DNA of 64,000 nt from contig NZ_JADFFM010000001.1 of NCBI RefSeq assembly GCF_015221995.1, forward strand, positions 1,426,001 to 1,490,000. The letters run 5' to 3'. A program made the translations under genes and the position numbers. A model generated the notes under the pieces. It was not told the DNA's origin and ran no database searches. It worked only from the letters and a program-made list of their open reading frames with translations. The DNA comes from Mucilaginibacter boryungensis (GTDB taxonomy: Bacteria > Bacteroidota > Bacteroidia > Sphingobacteriales > Sphingobacteriaceae). Positions within the stretch are counted from its first letter, which is position 1; the number at the start of each line of letters is the position of its first letter. This document shows, piece by piece, positions 35,364-42,635 of the stretch.

Positions 35364-35440
35364 AAGTCAAAAGACTAAAGCCGAAAGTCCAAAGCTTTCT
35401 CTTTCAGACTTAAGACTCAGAACTCAAAACTTAAGACTTA
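35364..35440. repeat. AGACTTAAGACTCAGAACT repeat between trpB and trpA
   Basis: The 80-base gap consists of AAAGTC, AAGACT, AAAGTCC, CAGACTTAAGACTCAGAACT and AAAACTTAAGACTTAAC words. The same words occur inside folC at 2902-3012 and, more loosely, at 5182-5214. It is noncoding here and ends two bases before the trpA ATG. Confidence 0.7.
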
Positions 35441-35442
35441 AC

Positions 35443-36213
35443 ATGAACCGTTTAAACAAATTATTTTCTGAGAAGAAAAACGATATACTTTCTATTTATT
35501 TCACTGCGGGATATCCGGAACTGGGCAGCACAGTTGCAATTGCCGAGGCGCTGGAAAAAGCCGGTGCCGATTTCCTGGAGATAGGTTTCCCATATTCCGA
35601 CCCGGTAGCTGATGGCCCCACCATACAGGAAAGTTCTGAAAAAGCGCTGGAAAACGGCATGACATTGAATGTGCTGTTTGAACAGTTAAAAGATCTTCGC
35701 AGCAAGGTAACCATTCCCATTTTAATGATGGGCTACGCCAATCCAATGATACAATATGGCGTCGAGCGCTTTTGCAAAACCGCTGCAGAGGTTGGTGTAG
35801 ATGGTATTATCGTGCCAGATTTACCTATGTACGAGTACGAGAATATGTACAAAGATATATTTACAAAATACGGCTTGAGCAACATCTTCCTGGTAACCCC
35901 GCAAACATCGGAAGAACGAATCCGAAAGATAGACGAGTTAAGCAATAGCTTTATTTACCTGCTTTCATCCTCATCAATTACTGGTGGTAGTTTAAACGTA
36001 TCTGATAAAATTGAAGATTACTATAAACGCATAAAAGCTATGAACCTGAAAAATCCGCTTATCATCGGGTTTGGTATATCGGGGAATGCGGCGTATAAAA
36101 AAGCTACAGAGTATGCCAGCGGCGCTATTGTAGGCAGTGCATTTGTAAAATACTTAGGTTCAGGGCCCGATTACCTGGAAGGGATAGGGGATTTTGTGAA
36201 GACGATAAGATAG
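35443..36213 (+). CDS. trpA: Tryptophan synthase alpha chain
   Basis: TrpA cleaves indole-glycerol phosphate and channels indole to TrpB. The 256-residue TIM-barrel protein shows the catalytic E46 in FLEIGFPYSDPVADG and D57, PILMMGYANP, and the phosphate loop SSSSITGG. Length is normal. It closes the trp cluster; nhaA is convergent 20 bases on. Confidence 0.96.
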   Translation: MNRLNKLFSEKKNDILSIYFTAGYPELGSTVAIAEALEKAGADFLEIGFPYSDPVADGPTIQESSEKALENGMTLNVLFEQLKDLRSKVTIPILMMGYANPMIQYGVERFCKTAAEVGVDGIIVPDLPMYEYENMYKDIFTKYGLSNIFLVTPQTSEERIRKIDELSNSFIYLLSSSSITGGSLNVSDKIEDYYKRIKAMNLKNPLIIGFGISGNAAYKKATEYASGAIVGSAFVKYLGSGPDYLEGIGDFVKTIR

Positions 36214-36232
36214 TGAAAGCACGACGATAAGT

Positions 36233-37405
36233 TTAGATAGCTTTTTTCTTTCCTGCTAATTTCAATACCAAATACCCTATTACTGCTGCCAATACCGAAG
36301 CGATAAGTATAGATAATTTACCTTCGTCGTGTAATATAGCGTTGCGAAAAGATAACAAGGTTATAAATATAGACATGGTAAACCCAATGCCGCCTAATTG
36401 TGCTGCACCCCACAGCTGGCGCCAATTGGTGTTTTTAGGTAAAGCCGACAACCTGGTTTTAATGGCCAACCACGAGCATAGCGCTATCCCGATAGGCTTA
36501 CCAAAAAGTAACCCGGCAATAATCCCCATGCCCAATGGCGATGTTATACCTTTAACTACCACATCCCACTCAAAATGAATATTGGTATTGGCTAATGCAA
36601 ATATAGGGATGATGATAAAGTTCACGGGCGTTTCCAGCCAATGTTCCAGTTTTAACAACGGCGATTTTTTATCCTCAGGATTGGTAGGTATCGTAAAAGC
36701 CGTAAGTACACCGGCGACGGTGGCGTGTATGCCCGAACTATGTATAAAGTACCATAAAAATACACCCGGGATAAGATAAAAGGCCAGGTGTTTAAATCCC
36801 AAAAGGTTAAAAACTATCTGCAAGCCTAATGTAACAGCAGCCAATAACAAGTAATGACTGCTCAAGCCGGCCGAGTAAAATACAGCGATCACGATGATAG
36901 CCCCTAGATCATCTACAATAGCCAGGGCCTTTAAAAATACCTTTAGCGATAACGGTACACTTTTACCCAATATGCTTAATATAGCTATAGCAAACGCAAT
37001 ATCGGTGGCCATAGGGATACCCCAGCCATTGGCACTTATTGTACCGTGGTTAAATAACATGTAAATTAAAGCAGGTACCGCCATTCCGCCGATGGCGGCA
37101 AATACAGGTAGTGTGGCGTTTTTAGTATCAGATAGCTCTCCGTTTAAAACCTCGCGTTTAATTTCTAATCCTACAAATAAAAAAAAGATAGCCATCAGGC
37201 CATCGTTTATCCAGCTTATTACGGGGTACTTTAAATGCGCAAAGCCGAAGTTATACCCCAGGTGCACATTTAAAAGGTGGTTATAGGAAGCTGAGAGCAG
37301 GCTATTTGCAATAGCTAAAGAAATGATCACACAGCCAATAAGGATGATCCCGCCAATAGAATCTGAACGCAATAGCTCCTTAATAAAACTTGTTTTATGC
37401 TGCAT
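36233..37405 (-). CDS. nhaA: Na+/H+ antiporter NhaA
   Basis: NhaA exports sodium in exchange for two protons at alkaline pH. The 390-residue protein has about 12 membrane helices, with the essential aspartates visible as D135 in MATDIAFAIAIL and D165/D166 in IVDDLGAIIVIA. FFLFVGLEIKREVLNGEL and the pH-sensor-side residues are present. Length matches the family. Confidence 0.95.
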   Translation of the reverse strand: MQHKTSFIKELLRSDSIGGIILIGCVIISLAIANSLLSASYNHLLNVHLGYNFGFAHLKYPVISWINDGLMAIFFLFVGLEIKREVLNGELSDTKNATLPVFAAIGGMAVPALIYMLFNHGTISANGWGIPMATDIAFAIAILSILGKSVPLSLKVFLKALAIVDDLGAIIVIAVFYSAGLSSHYLLLAAVTLGLQIVFNLLGFKHLAFYLIPGVFLWYFIHSSGIHATVAGVLTAFTIPTNPEDKKSPLLKLEHWLETPVNFIIIPIFALANTNIHFEWDVVVKGITSPLGMGIIAGLLFGKPIGIALCSWLAIKTRLSALPKNTNWRQLWGAAQLGGIGFTMSIFITLLSFRNAILHDEGKLSILIASVLAAVIGYLVLKLAGKKKAI

Positions 37406-37441
37406 CAGGATCAGATATTTCCTAAAGATAGGAAAAACGAT

Positions 37442-38062
37442 TTACAGGAATTGCTCTAAATCTCCTTTACCTTCACGTAGTATTTCAAAATCGCCGTTAG
37501 TGCAATCTACTATGGTTGATGCAATGTTACCTCCGTAACCGCCATCAATAACTATATCTACCTGGTCCTGATATTTTTCATAGATCAGTTCGGGGTCGGT
37601 TGAATATTCGATGATCTCGTCTTCGTCTTTTATAGAAGTAGAGAGGATTGGGTTGCCTAATTCTTTTACAATGCAGCGGGCAATAGTGTTATCCGGTACA
37701 CGGATACCCACTGTTTTTTTGTTACTACTAAGCAGCTTGGGCACATTACCACTGGCATTAAAAATAAAGGTAAACGGTCCGGGCAGTGCTTTTTTTAGTA
37801 CCCTGTAGGTTGCATTATCAATAGGCTTAATATAATCCGATATATGGCTTAGATCGTAACATATGAAGGAGAAGTTAGCCTTCTCGGGTTTAATGCGCCT
37901 CAGTTTAGCTATGGCCTCAATAGCCCGGTGGTTAGTAATATCGCAACCAAGGCCATAAACCGTATCTGTAGGATAAATGATAATCCCGCCTTTGCGCAGT
38001 ACATCAACCACTTGTTGTATGGTTTTCTCGTTGGGGTTTTCCGGGTATATTTTGATGAGCAT
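37442..38062 (-). CDS. L-threonylcarbamoyladenylate synthase (Sua5/YrdC/YciO family)
   Basis: The enzyme makes threonylcarbamoyl-AMP for the tRNA t6A modification at ANN-decoding tRNAs. The 206-residue protein from the ATG at 38062 (MLIKIYPENPNEKTIQQVVD) has the family signature IIYPTDTVYGLGCDIT, KLRRIKPEKA, LPGPFTFIF and VGIRVPD. The frame to 38092 adds ten residues encoded by the neighbouring repeat. A YciO-type paralogue role is also possible. Confidence 0.88.
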   Translation of the reverse strand: MLIKIYPENPNEKTIQQVVDVLRKGGIIIYPTDTVYGLGCDITNHRAIEAIAKLRRIKPEKANFSFICYDLSHISDYIKPIDNATYRVLKKALPGPFTFIFNASGNVPKLLSSNKKTVGIRVPDNTIARCIVKELGNPILSTSIKDEDEIIEYSTDPELIYEKYQDQVDIVIDGGYGGNIASTIVDCTNGDFEILREGKGDLEQFL

Positions 38063-38066
38063 AATT

Positions 38067-38238
38067 ATCAATTTCGAAGTGCGGAATGCCAAATGCGAAA
38101 TCCATTTTACGCAAAAAATCCCGGCTCCAGTTCTCTAGATATAAAGATTAAGCCCAAAAATAGTTTTAATCTTTATATTAACGACGAACACGAAGCCGGG
38201 ATTATCTTATTTCGAAATTGGCATTCCGAAATCCGAAC
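38067..38238. repeat. Long imperfect palindrome upstream of the Sua5/YrdC gene
   Basis: Nested inverted arms span 170 bases: GCGGAATGCCAA/TTGGCATTCCG, ATCCCGGCT/AGCCGGGAT and TAAAGATTA/TTAATCTTTA. They would fold into one long cruciform or hairpin. It lies between the Sua5 start and the convergent-side yceI stop. Similar ATTTCGGATTTCGAAATTC words occur at 52329-52350. Confidence 0.75.
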
Positions 38239-38243
38239 TAAAC

Positions 38244-38777
38244 TTACGCTTGCTTGGCAAACTGTACGTTGATGATCAGTTTTATTTCTTCACCAACCAC
38301 AACCGAACCTGCTTCTGTAACGCCGTTCCAGGTTAAACCAAAATCTTTACGGTTAATTTTACCGGTGATTTCGAAACCTGCTTTAGTATTTCCATAAAAA
38401 TCACCAGCGGTTCCACCATGTTCAACAGCTAAGGTAACCGATTTGGTGATACCCTTAATGGTCAGATCGCCAACTAATGTATAGTCGTCACCATTTTTGG
38501 TGAATGAGGTTGATTTGAAAGTGATCTTCGGATATTTCTCTGCGTCAAAAAACTCGGCACCTTTCAGGTGCTCATCGCGTTGGTCCTGATTTGTATTAAT
38601 GCTATCTACTTCTAAACTAAAGTTGATGTTTGCACCTGTAAAATCATCATTCTCTGTTTCAAGGCTGCCTTCAAAAGTTTTAAATGAGCCTGTTACAGTA
38701 GAAATTACCAGGTGTTTTACCTTGAATTGTACCTCTGAGTGCATTGGGTCTAATACCCATTTTGTTGCTGTTGCCAT
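38244..38777 (-). CDS. YceI family protein
   Basis: The 177-residue protein is a YceI lipocalin-like domain: TKWVLDPMHSEVQFKVKHLV, then FKTFEGSLETENDDFTGANI, DEHLKGAEFFDAEKYPKITF and GLTWN near the end. YceI proteins bind isoprenoid-type lipids and are often base- or stress-induced. No signal peptide is present, so this copy is cytoplasmic. A 22-bp palindrome and -7 box sit just upstream. Confidence 0.92.
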   Translation of the reverse strand: MATATKWVLDPMHSEVQFKVKHLVISTVTGSFKTFEGSLETENDDFTGANINFSLEVDSINTNQDQRDEHLKGAEFFDAEKYPKITFKSTSFTKNGDDYTLVGDLTIKGITKSVTLAVEHGGTAGDFYGNTKAGFEITGKINRKDFGLTWNGVTEAGSVVVGEEIKLIINVQFAKQA

Positions 38778-38810
38778 AGTATTAATGATTGTGTTTTTTT
38801 AAAGTATGAT

Positions 38811-38818
38811 CAAAGATA
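38811..38818 (-). promoter_or_regulatory. Candidate yceI promoter -7 box
   Basis: TATCTTTG on the minus strand, an exact TAnnTTTG match 33 bases before the yceI ATG. The palindrome at 38824-38845 covers the zone where the -33 element should be. Confidence 0.55.
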
Positions 38819-38823
38819 TGTAT

Positions 38824-38845
38824 AATAGATGTTTAAACATCTATT
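38824..38845. promoter_or_regulatory. 22-bp perfect palindrome, candidate yceI operator
   Basis: AATAGATGTTTAAACATCTA followed by TT reads identically on both strands. It begins five bases upstream of the candidate yceI -7 box. The size and two-fold symmetry fit a dimeric repressor such as a MarR or TetR type. No such regulator gene is adjacent. Confidence 0.55.
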
Positions 38846-39178
38846 TATTAATTAAGTTTACAAACCGTAGACATTACAAGTTATAACACCTATATAATTA
38901 AAAAGTTAAGGTTATTTTAAAATAATGCAGTTGTCACATCCTTTGATAAATTACAGATCACCGGTTAAGCCGCAGAATTAAGTAAAACGAAATAATTGAC
39001 CTGATATAATAACAATGGTGACCTATCTGCTCTATATCGGCTACGATAGTAATAGTGCATAAAGTCCGCTTTTTGCCGACTCATCGATACAAAACGCCGG
39101 TCTGTCGATACCTTGTGGTTCGGGCATGTACTTTGAACTTGTTTTATCAAAAATTAAACATTAATTAAATATTTTATT
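38846..39178. other. Intergenic region between yceI and the DUF4382 gene
   Basis: About 330 bases without a supported gene. A 61-codon minus-strand frame at 38965-39150 has no family features. The segment GTACTTTGAAC near 39127 may be part of the promoter of the plus-strand lipoprotein gene, but the match to the consensus is imperfect. Confidence 0.4.
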
Positions 39179-39943
39179 ATGAAAAAGTTATTATTTGCGG
39201 CAATCTTAAGCCTATTTATGTTTGCCTGTAAAAAGGATAATAGTTCAACGGCTGGCAATTCAGCACACGTAACAGTAAAAATGACCGATGCGCCCGGCGC
39301 ATTCACTTCAGTTATATTAAATGTTAAAAGTGTGGTGATAGTTACCGATGCCGGTGAACAAACCTTGAATGTTGGCGGTGGGCCAATTGATATTTTAAGG
39401 TTCCGTTCAGGTAAGGATACTGTTTTAGCCGATCAGGATATTCCGGCAGGTACTATACAACAAGTGCGGCTGGTGCTTAATGATTCGGGCAACCGGGTAA
39501 TTGTTGGCGGTGTTTCTTACGATTTAACTACACCGAGCGGTCAAACTTCGGGCGTTAAACTTAATGTGCATGATAATTTGACCGCTGGCATAGCTTACAC
39601 TATGCATCTTGATTTTGACGCGGCGCAATCCATTGTACTTACCGGAAATGGAAAATATATACTGAAACCGGTTATCAGGGCCTACGCCGATGCCGTTTCA
39701 GGCGCTTTAACCGGTATTGTTTCACCTGCGGCATCATCGCCTAAGGTATATGCTATTATGGGTACCGATACTGTTGGCGCTGTTACCGATGCTACCGGCA
39801 AATTCTATTTCTCCGGATTAGCAGCAGGTACTTATAATGTTAAGTTTGTTCCGGTTAGCCCTTACGCAACCAAAACGGTTACAGGTGTAGCTGTTACCAC
39901 TGGTGCTGTGAAAGATATGGGCACAGTTACAATTACTCAGTAA
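39179..39943 (+). CDS. DUF4382 lipoprotein with C-terminal beta-sandwich domain
   Basis: The 254-residue protein has a lipobox (LFMFACKKD, Cys about 17). The DUF4382 domain is about 29-165 (VTVKMTDAPGAFTSVILNVK, then DILRFRSGKDTVLADQDIPA). A carboxypeptidase-regulatory-like beta sandwich (about 178-252, SGALTGIVSPAASSPKVYAI then DATGKFYFSGLAAGTYNVKF) follows. It is probably on the outer membrane. Role unknown. Confidence 0.88.
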   Translation: MKKLLFAAILSLFMFACKKDNSSTAGNSAHVTVKMTDAPGAFTSVILNVKSVVIVTDAGEQTLNVGGGPIDILRFRSGKDTVLADQDIPAGTIQQVRLVLNDSGNRVIVGGVSYDLTTPSGQTSGVKLNVHDNLTAGIAYTMHLDFDAAQSIVLTGNGKYILKPVIRAYADAVSGALTGIVSPAASSPKVYAIMGTDTVGAVTDATGKFYFSGLAAGTYNVKFVPVSPYATKTVTGVAVTTGAVKDMGTVTITQ

Positions 39944-39968
39944 AATCCAGTAAATGTTGTGTTAATAA

Positions 39969-40000
39969 AAAAGAGGTTGCTTTAATAGGCAACCTCTTTT
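39969..40000 (+). terminator. Terminator after the DUF4382 gene
   Basis: AAAAGAGGTTGC and GCAACCTCTTTT form a 12-bp stem with an eight-base loop, followed by ATTT. Confidence 0.85.
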
Positions 40001-40013
40001 ATTTACGGTCAAT

Positions 40014-40081
40014 TAATCTCTAATTAACCAATCACTAATCTCTACTTAAGCCAATACTTCTTTAACACGCTCAGCAGCTTC
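40014..40081. repeat. 68-bp direct repeat, left copy (sucC 3' end remnant)
   Basis: This copy is identical to 40820-40887. Bases 40046-40081 correspond to the last 12 codons of sucC including the stop, read on the minus strand; the remaining 32 bases match sequence beyond the sucC stop. It adjoins the left end of the RAYT element. It is not a gene of its own. Confidence 0.92.
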
Positions 40082-40084
40082 CAT

Positions 40085-40757
40085 GCACTCGCTCGGCTCC
40101 AGCCGAGTGAGTACTATTTCCCGGCCTCTGGCCGCGGTAACAACACTATAAAATTTATATCTTTAAACATGTCCGAGTTACGTAAAGCAAATTCAGATAA
40201 CCCTTTCTTTGTCACCTTAACGGTAGTGGGCTGGATTGATGTGTTTATACGAAGTGAATATAATGACGAGATTATAAAGAACCTGGAATATTGCAGAAAA
40301 GCTAAGGGCCTCAAAATATATGCCTACTGCATTATGAGTAGCCATATCCACATGATAATAGCAAATGATGAGGGAAGATTAGCCGATATACTACGCGATT
40401 TTAAAAGCTATTCGGCCAAGAGAATGCTTGAAATGATAACCAATAATCCGCAGGAAAGCCGGAAAGAATGGTTGTTATATATGTTTGAGTTTTTCGCCAA
40501 AAGTTCAATTCAAAACAAACAATATCAATTTTGGCAAAAAACAAGTCACCCCACAGAATTAATTACTAACGCCGTTTTTCAACAAAAAATGGATTATATT
40601 CATCGTAATCCCGTTGCGGCTATGATGGTAAATGATGAAGCGACTTTTGTTTATAGTAGCGCTAATCCCGATTCGCCACTAATTGTCGATGAGTCTTAAC
40701 TGCGGCTGCGGCCGGAGGCCGGGAAATAGGTGTCACTCGGCTGGAGCCGAGCGACTG
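40085..40757. mobile_element. RAYT element with REP-like inverted ends
   Basis: The ends are inverted copies of about 50 bases, left at 40085-40137 and right at 40702-40757. Each holds two hairpins: CTCGGCTCCAGCCGAG (40092-40107; matched at 40736-40751) and CGGCC-TCT-GGCCG (40122-40134; matched at 40709-40721). They share CTATTTCCCGGCCTC in inverted orientation. A tyrosine transposase gene fills the middle. This is the arrangement of REP-associated transposases, with REP units at both sides. Confidence 0.85.
40169..40699 (+). CDS. REP-associated tyrosine transposase (RAYT, Y1_Tnp)
   Basis: The 176-residue protein is a Y1 HUH-type transposase: the HxH metal motif is H59-I-H61 in YCIMSSHIHMIIAN, and the C-terminal part has YIHRNPVAAMMV, the usual RAYT motif, with Y143 a candidate for the conserved tyrosine. 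Such enzymes cut single-stranded REP hairpins. The gene looks intact. It may be domesticated or may still mobilise REP units in this genome. Confidence 0.92.
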   Translation: MSELRKANSDNPFFVTLTVVGWIDVFIRSEYNDEIIKNLEYCRKAKGLKIYAYCIMSSHIHMIIANDEGRLADILRDFKSYSAKRMLEMITNNPQESRKEWLLYMFEFFAKSSIQNKQYQFWQKTSHPTELITNAVFQQKMDYIHRNPVAAMMVNDEATFVYSSANPDSPLIVDES

Positions 40758-40765
40758 CAAGCCTT

Positions 40766-40804
40766 ATAAAAGAAAAGGGAGCAATTTGCTCCCTTTTCTT
40801 TTAT
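40766..40804 (-). terminator. sucC terminator
   Basis: A nearly perfect palindrome centred on 40785, AAAAGGGAGCAA/TTGCTCCCTTTT, extended by AAAAGA/TCTTTT arms. On the minus strand it ends in a T-run downstream of sucC. It lies between the RAYT element and the right 68-bp repeat. Confidence 0.88.
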
Positions 40805-40819
40805 ATTTAACAGGCTAAC

Positions 40820-40887
40820 TAATCTCTAATTAACCAATCACTAATCTCTACTTAAGCCAATACTTCTTTAACACGCTCAGCAGCTTC
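40820..40887. repeat. 68-bp direct repeat, right copy (functional sucC 3' end)
   Basis: This copy is identical, base for base, to 40014-40081. It includes the sucC stop codon at 40852-40854 and the preceding 11 codons. Sequences on either side of the two copies differ at once. Confidence 0.92.
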
Positions 40888-42042
40888 TTTCAGTAATATA
40901 GCTGAGAATACTTTCAAGCCCGAGTTGTCGATCAGCTCTTTAGCTTCTTTAGCATTGGTGCCTTGCAGACGAACAATGATGGGTACAGGGATGTTGCCAA
41001 TTTCATGGTAAGCATCAATAACACCTTGTGCCACACGGTCGCAACGAACAATACCGCCGAAAATATTGATCAGGATGGCTTTCACGTTAGGATCTGACAG
41101 GATGATATTGAAACCGGCTTTAACTGTTTGCGCGTTAGCGGTACCGCCAACGTCAAGGAAGTTAGCAGGCTCGCCGCCGGCCAGTTTAATAATATCCATG
41201 GTAGCCATGGCTAAACCAGCGCCGTTAACCATACAACCTACGTTTCCGTCAAGTTTTACATAGTTAAGGTTGCTTTTGCCAGCTTCAACTTCAGTTGGGT
41301 CTTCCTCCAACTCGTCGCGCATGGCGGCATAATCCGGGTGACGGTACAAGGCGTTATCATCAATATTCACCTTAGCATCAACCGCTAATATTTTGTTGTC
41401 CGATGTTTTAAGCACCGGGTTAATTTCAAATTGTGAAGAATCGGTGGCGTCGTAAGCTTTGTACAAAGCGGTTACAAATTTCACCATTTCTTTAAAAGCA
41501 TCGCCGGATACACCCAGGTTAAAGGCAATTTTACGCGCCTGGAAGCCTTGCAGCCCAACAGCCGGGTCAATTTCCTCTTTAAAGATAAGGTGCGGGGTGC
41601 TGTGCGCTACTTCTTCAATATCCATACCGCCTTCGGTGCTGTACATAATGATGTTACGACCAGCAGCACGATCAAGCAATACGCTCATGTAAAATTCTTT
41701 GGTTTCACTTTCACCCGGATAGTAAACATCCTGGGCTACTAATACCTTGTGTACTTTTTTACCTTCGGCGCCTGTTTGGGGAGTAATCAGTTGCATGCCG
41801 ATAATGTCGGTAGCACGTTGTTTTACTTCGTCAAGGTTTTTGGCCAGTTTAACACCGCCGCCCTTACCGCGGCCACCCGCGTGTATTTGCGCCTTAATAA
41901 CTACCCAATCCGAATTGTAATCGGTTTTCATTTTTTTTGCCGCTTCAACAGCTTCGTCCGGAGTGTTGGCCAATATGCCTTCCTGAACTCTGACGCCAAA
42001 GCTTTTTAGTATCTCTTTACCCTGGTATTCGTGAATATTCAT
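40852..42042 (-). CDS. sucC: Succinyl-CoA synthetase (ADP-forming) beta subunit
   Basis: SucC couples succinyl-CoA to nucleotide phosphorylation in the TCA cycle. The 396-residue protein has an ATP-grasp domain ([20 protein letters not shown], then [20 protein letters not shown]) and the C-terminal CoA-ligase-type domain with GMVNGAG-like [20 protein letters not shown] and [12 protein letters not shown]. Length is normal. sucD is not adjacent. Its last 12 codons are duplicated beyond the RAYT element. Confidence 0.96.
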   Translation of the reverse strand: MNIHEYQGKEILKSFGVRVQEGILANTPDEAVEAAKKMKTDYNSDWVVIKAQIHAGGRGKGGGVKLAKNLDEVKQRATDIIGMQLITPQTGAEGKKVHKVLVAQDVYYPGESETKEFYMSVLLDRAAGRNIIMYSTEGGMDIEEVAHSTPHLIFKEEIDPAVGLQGFQARKIAFNLGVSGDAFKEMVKFVTALYKAYDATDSSQFEINPVLKTSDNKILAVDAKVNIDDNALYRHPDYAAMRDELEEDPTEVEAGKSNLNYVKLDGNVGCMVNGAGLAMATMDIIKLAGGEPANFLDVGGTANAQTVKAGFNIILSDPNVKAILINIFGGIVRCDRVAQGVIDAYHEIGNIPVPIIVRLQGTNAKEAKELIDNSGLKVFSAILLKEAAERVKEVLA

Positions 42043-42170
42043 GTGTTTGAAGAATTTGCGGTAAATCTACAATTTTTTATGTGACATGGAAATGGGATAG
42101 TGTAGTTTTAGTGGGCGCGGGAAGTTAAAATAGTCAAGGTGGTTAAAATTGTTAAAATGGGGGCTATATG

Positions 42171-42194
42171 AAGCCGCCCGGCTGAAACCGGGTG
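42171..42194. repeat. Orphan REP-like hairpin
   Basis: GCCGCCCGGCTGAAACCGGG is followed by TG; CCCGG and CCGGG pair across a six-base loop. The layout resembles the CTCGGCTCCAGCCGAG hairpin of the RAYT element 1.4 kb away, though the stem sequence differs. Confidence 0.5.
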
Positions 42195-42300
42195 ACCTAT
42201 TATTAGCCGCCTCTGTACGTTGTGAAAAATTAATATTGGCCGAAGCCTAATGATGGCATTATATTATTCATTGTACAATCTGTACAAAATTACCCGCTGT

Positions 42301-42376
42301 AAAAACGGCTAAAAAAGCGTAAGTCGGCCTAAAACGCTATCAAAAAAGTCTAAAAACGACTAAAAATCACCAAAAA
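42301..42376. other. Phased A-tract array (predicted bent DNA)
   Basis: A-tracts of four to six bases start at 42301, 42311, 42331, 42342, 42352, 42362 and 42372, so spacing is 10 or 11 bases, with one position (42321) occupied by only two A. Tracts spaced by one helical turn bend DNA in a constant direction. The array is about 250 bases upstream of the CDF stop side and 260 bases from the sucC start. Confidence 0.7.
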
Positions 42377-42635
42377 TACACTTGTTTTTTAGCTTTAAAA
42401 TCAGTATATTAATGTAAATGTTCTTTGATAAAATAAAAATGTGAATTGGGATGAAAATGGTTGATTTTAACAGGATTAGCCCTGTTCGCCGCGTTAAACC
42501 GGGACAAATAACCAATCAATTTATACCCTTTGTCAAGCAGATTTGATGCTGTTTTAATATAGTGCGGTGTTTAAGGTTATACAGGCCGAAAATTTAAATT
42601 GATAAGGTGGTATGATCGTATAATTTCAGACTGAA

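Larger units (their letters stand above)
42043..42635. other. Intergenic region of 593 bp between sucC and the CDF gene
   Basis: No open reading frame is supported. From left to right it holds the sucC upstream region, three GTTAAAAT words at 42124-42158, a REP-like hairpin at 42174-42194, a phased A-tract array at 42301-42376, and a segment around 42464-42510 with TTAACAGGATTAGCCCTG words of the dispersed-repeat type. The AT content is high apart from the hairpin. Confidence 0.7.

Noticed and set aside
38965..39150. 61-residue minus-strand frame upstream of the DUF4382 gene
   Set aside because: It has no recognisable motif, lies in the promoter zone of the next gene and has poor composition.
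40014..40887. Simple target-site duplication by the transposase
   Set aside because: Sixty-eight bases is far longer than expected, Y1 HUH enzymes do not normally duplicate targets, and the sucC terminator lies between the element and the right copy.
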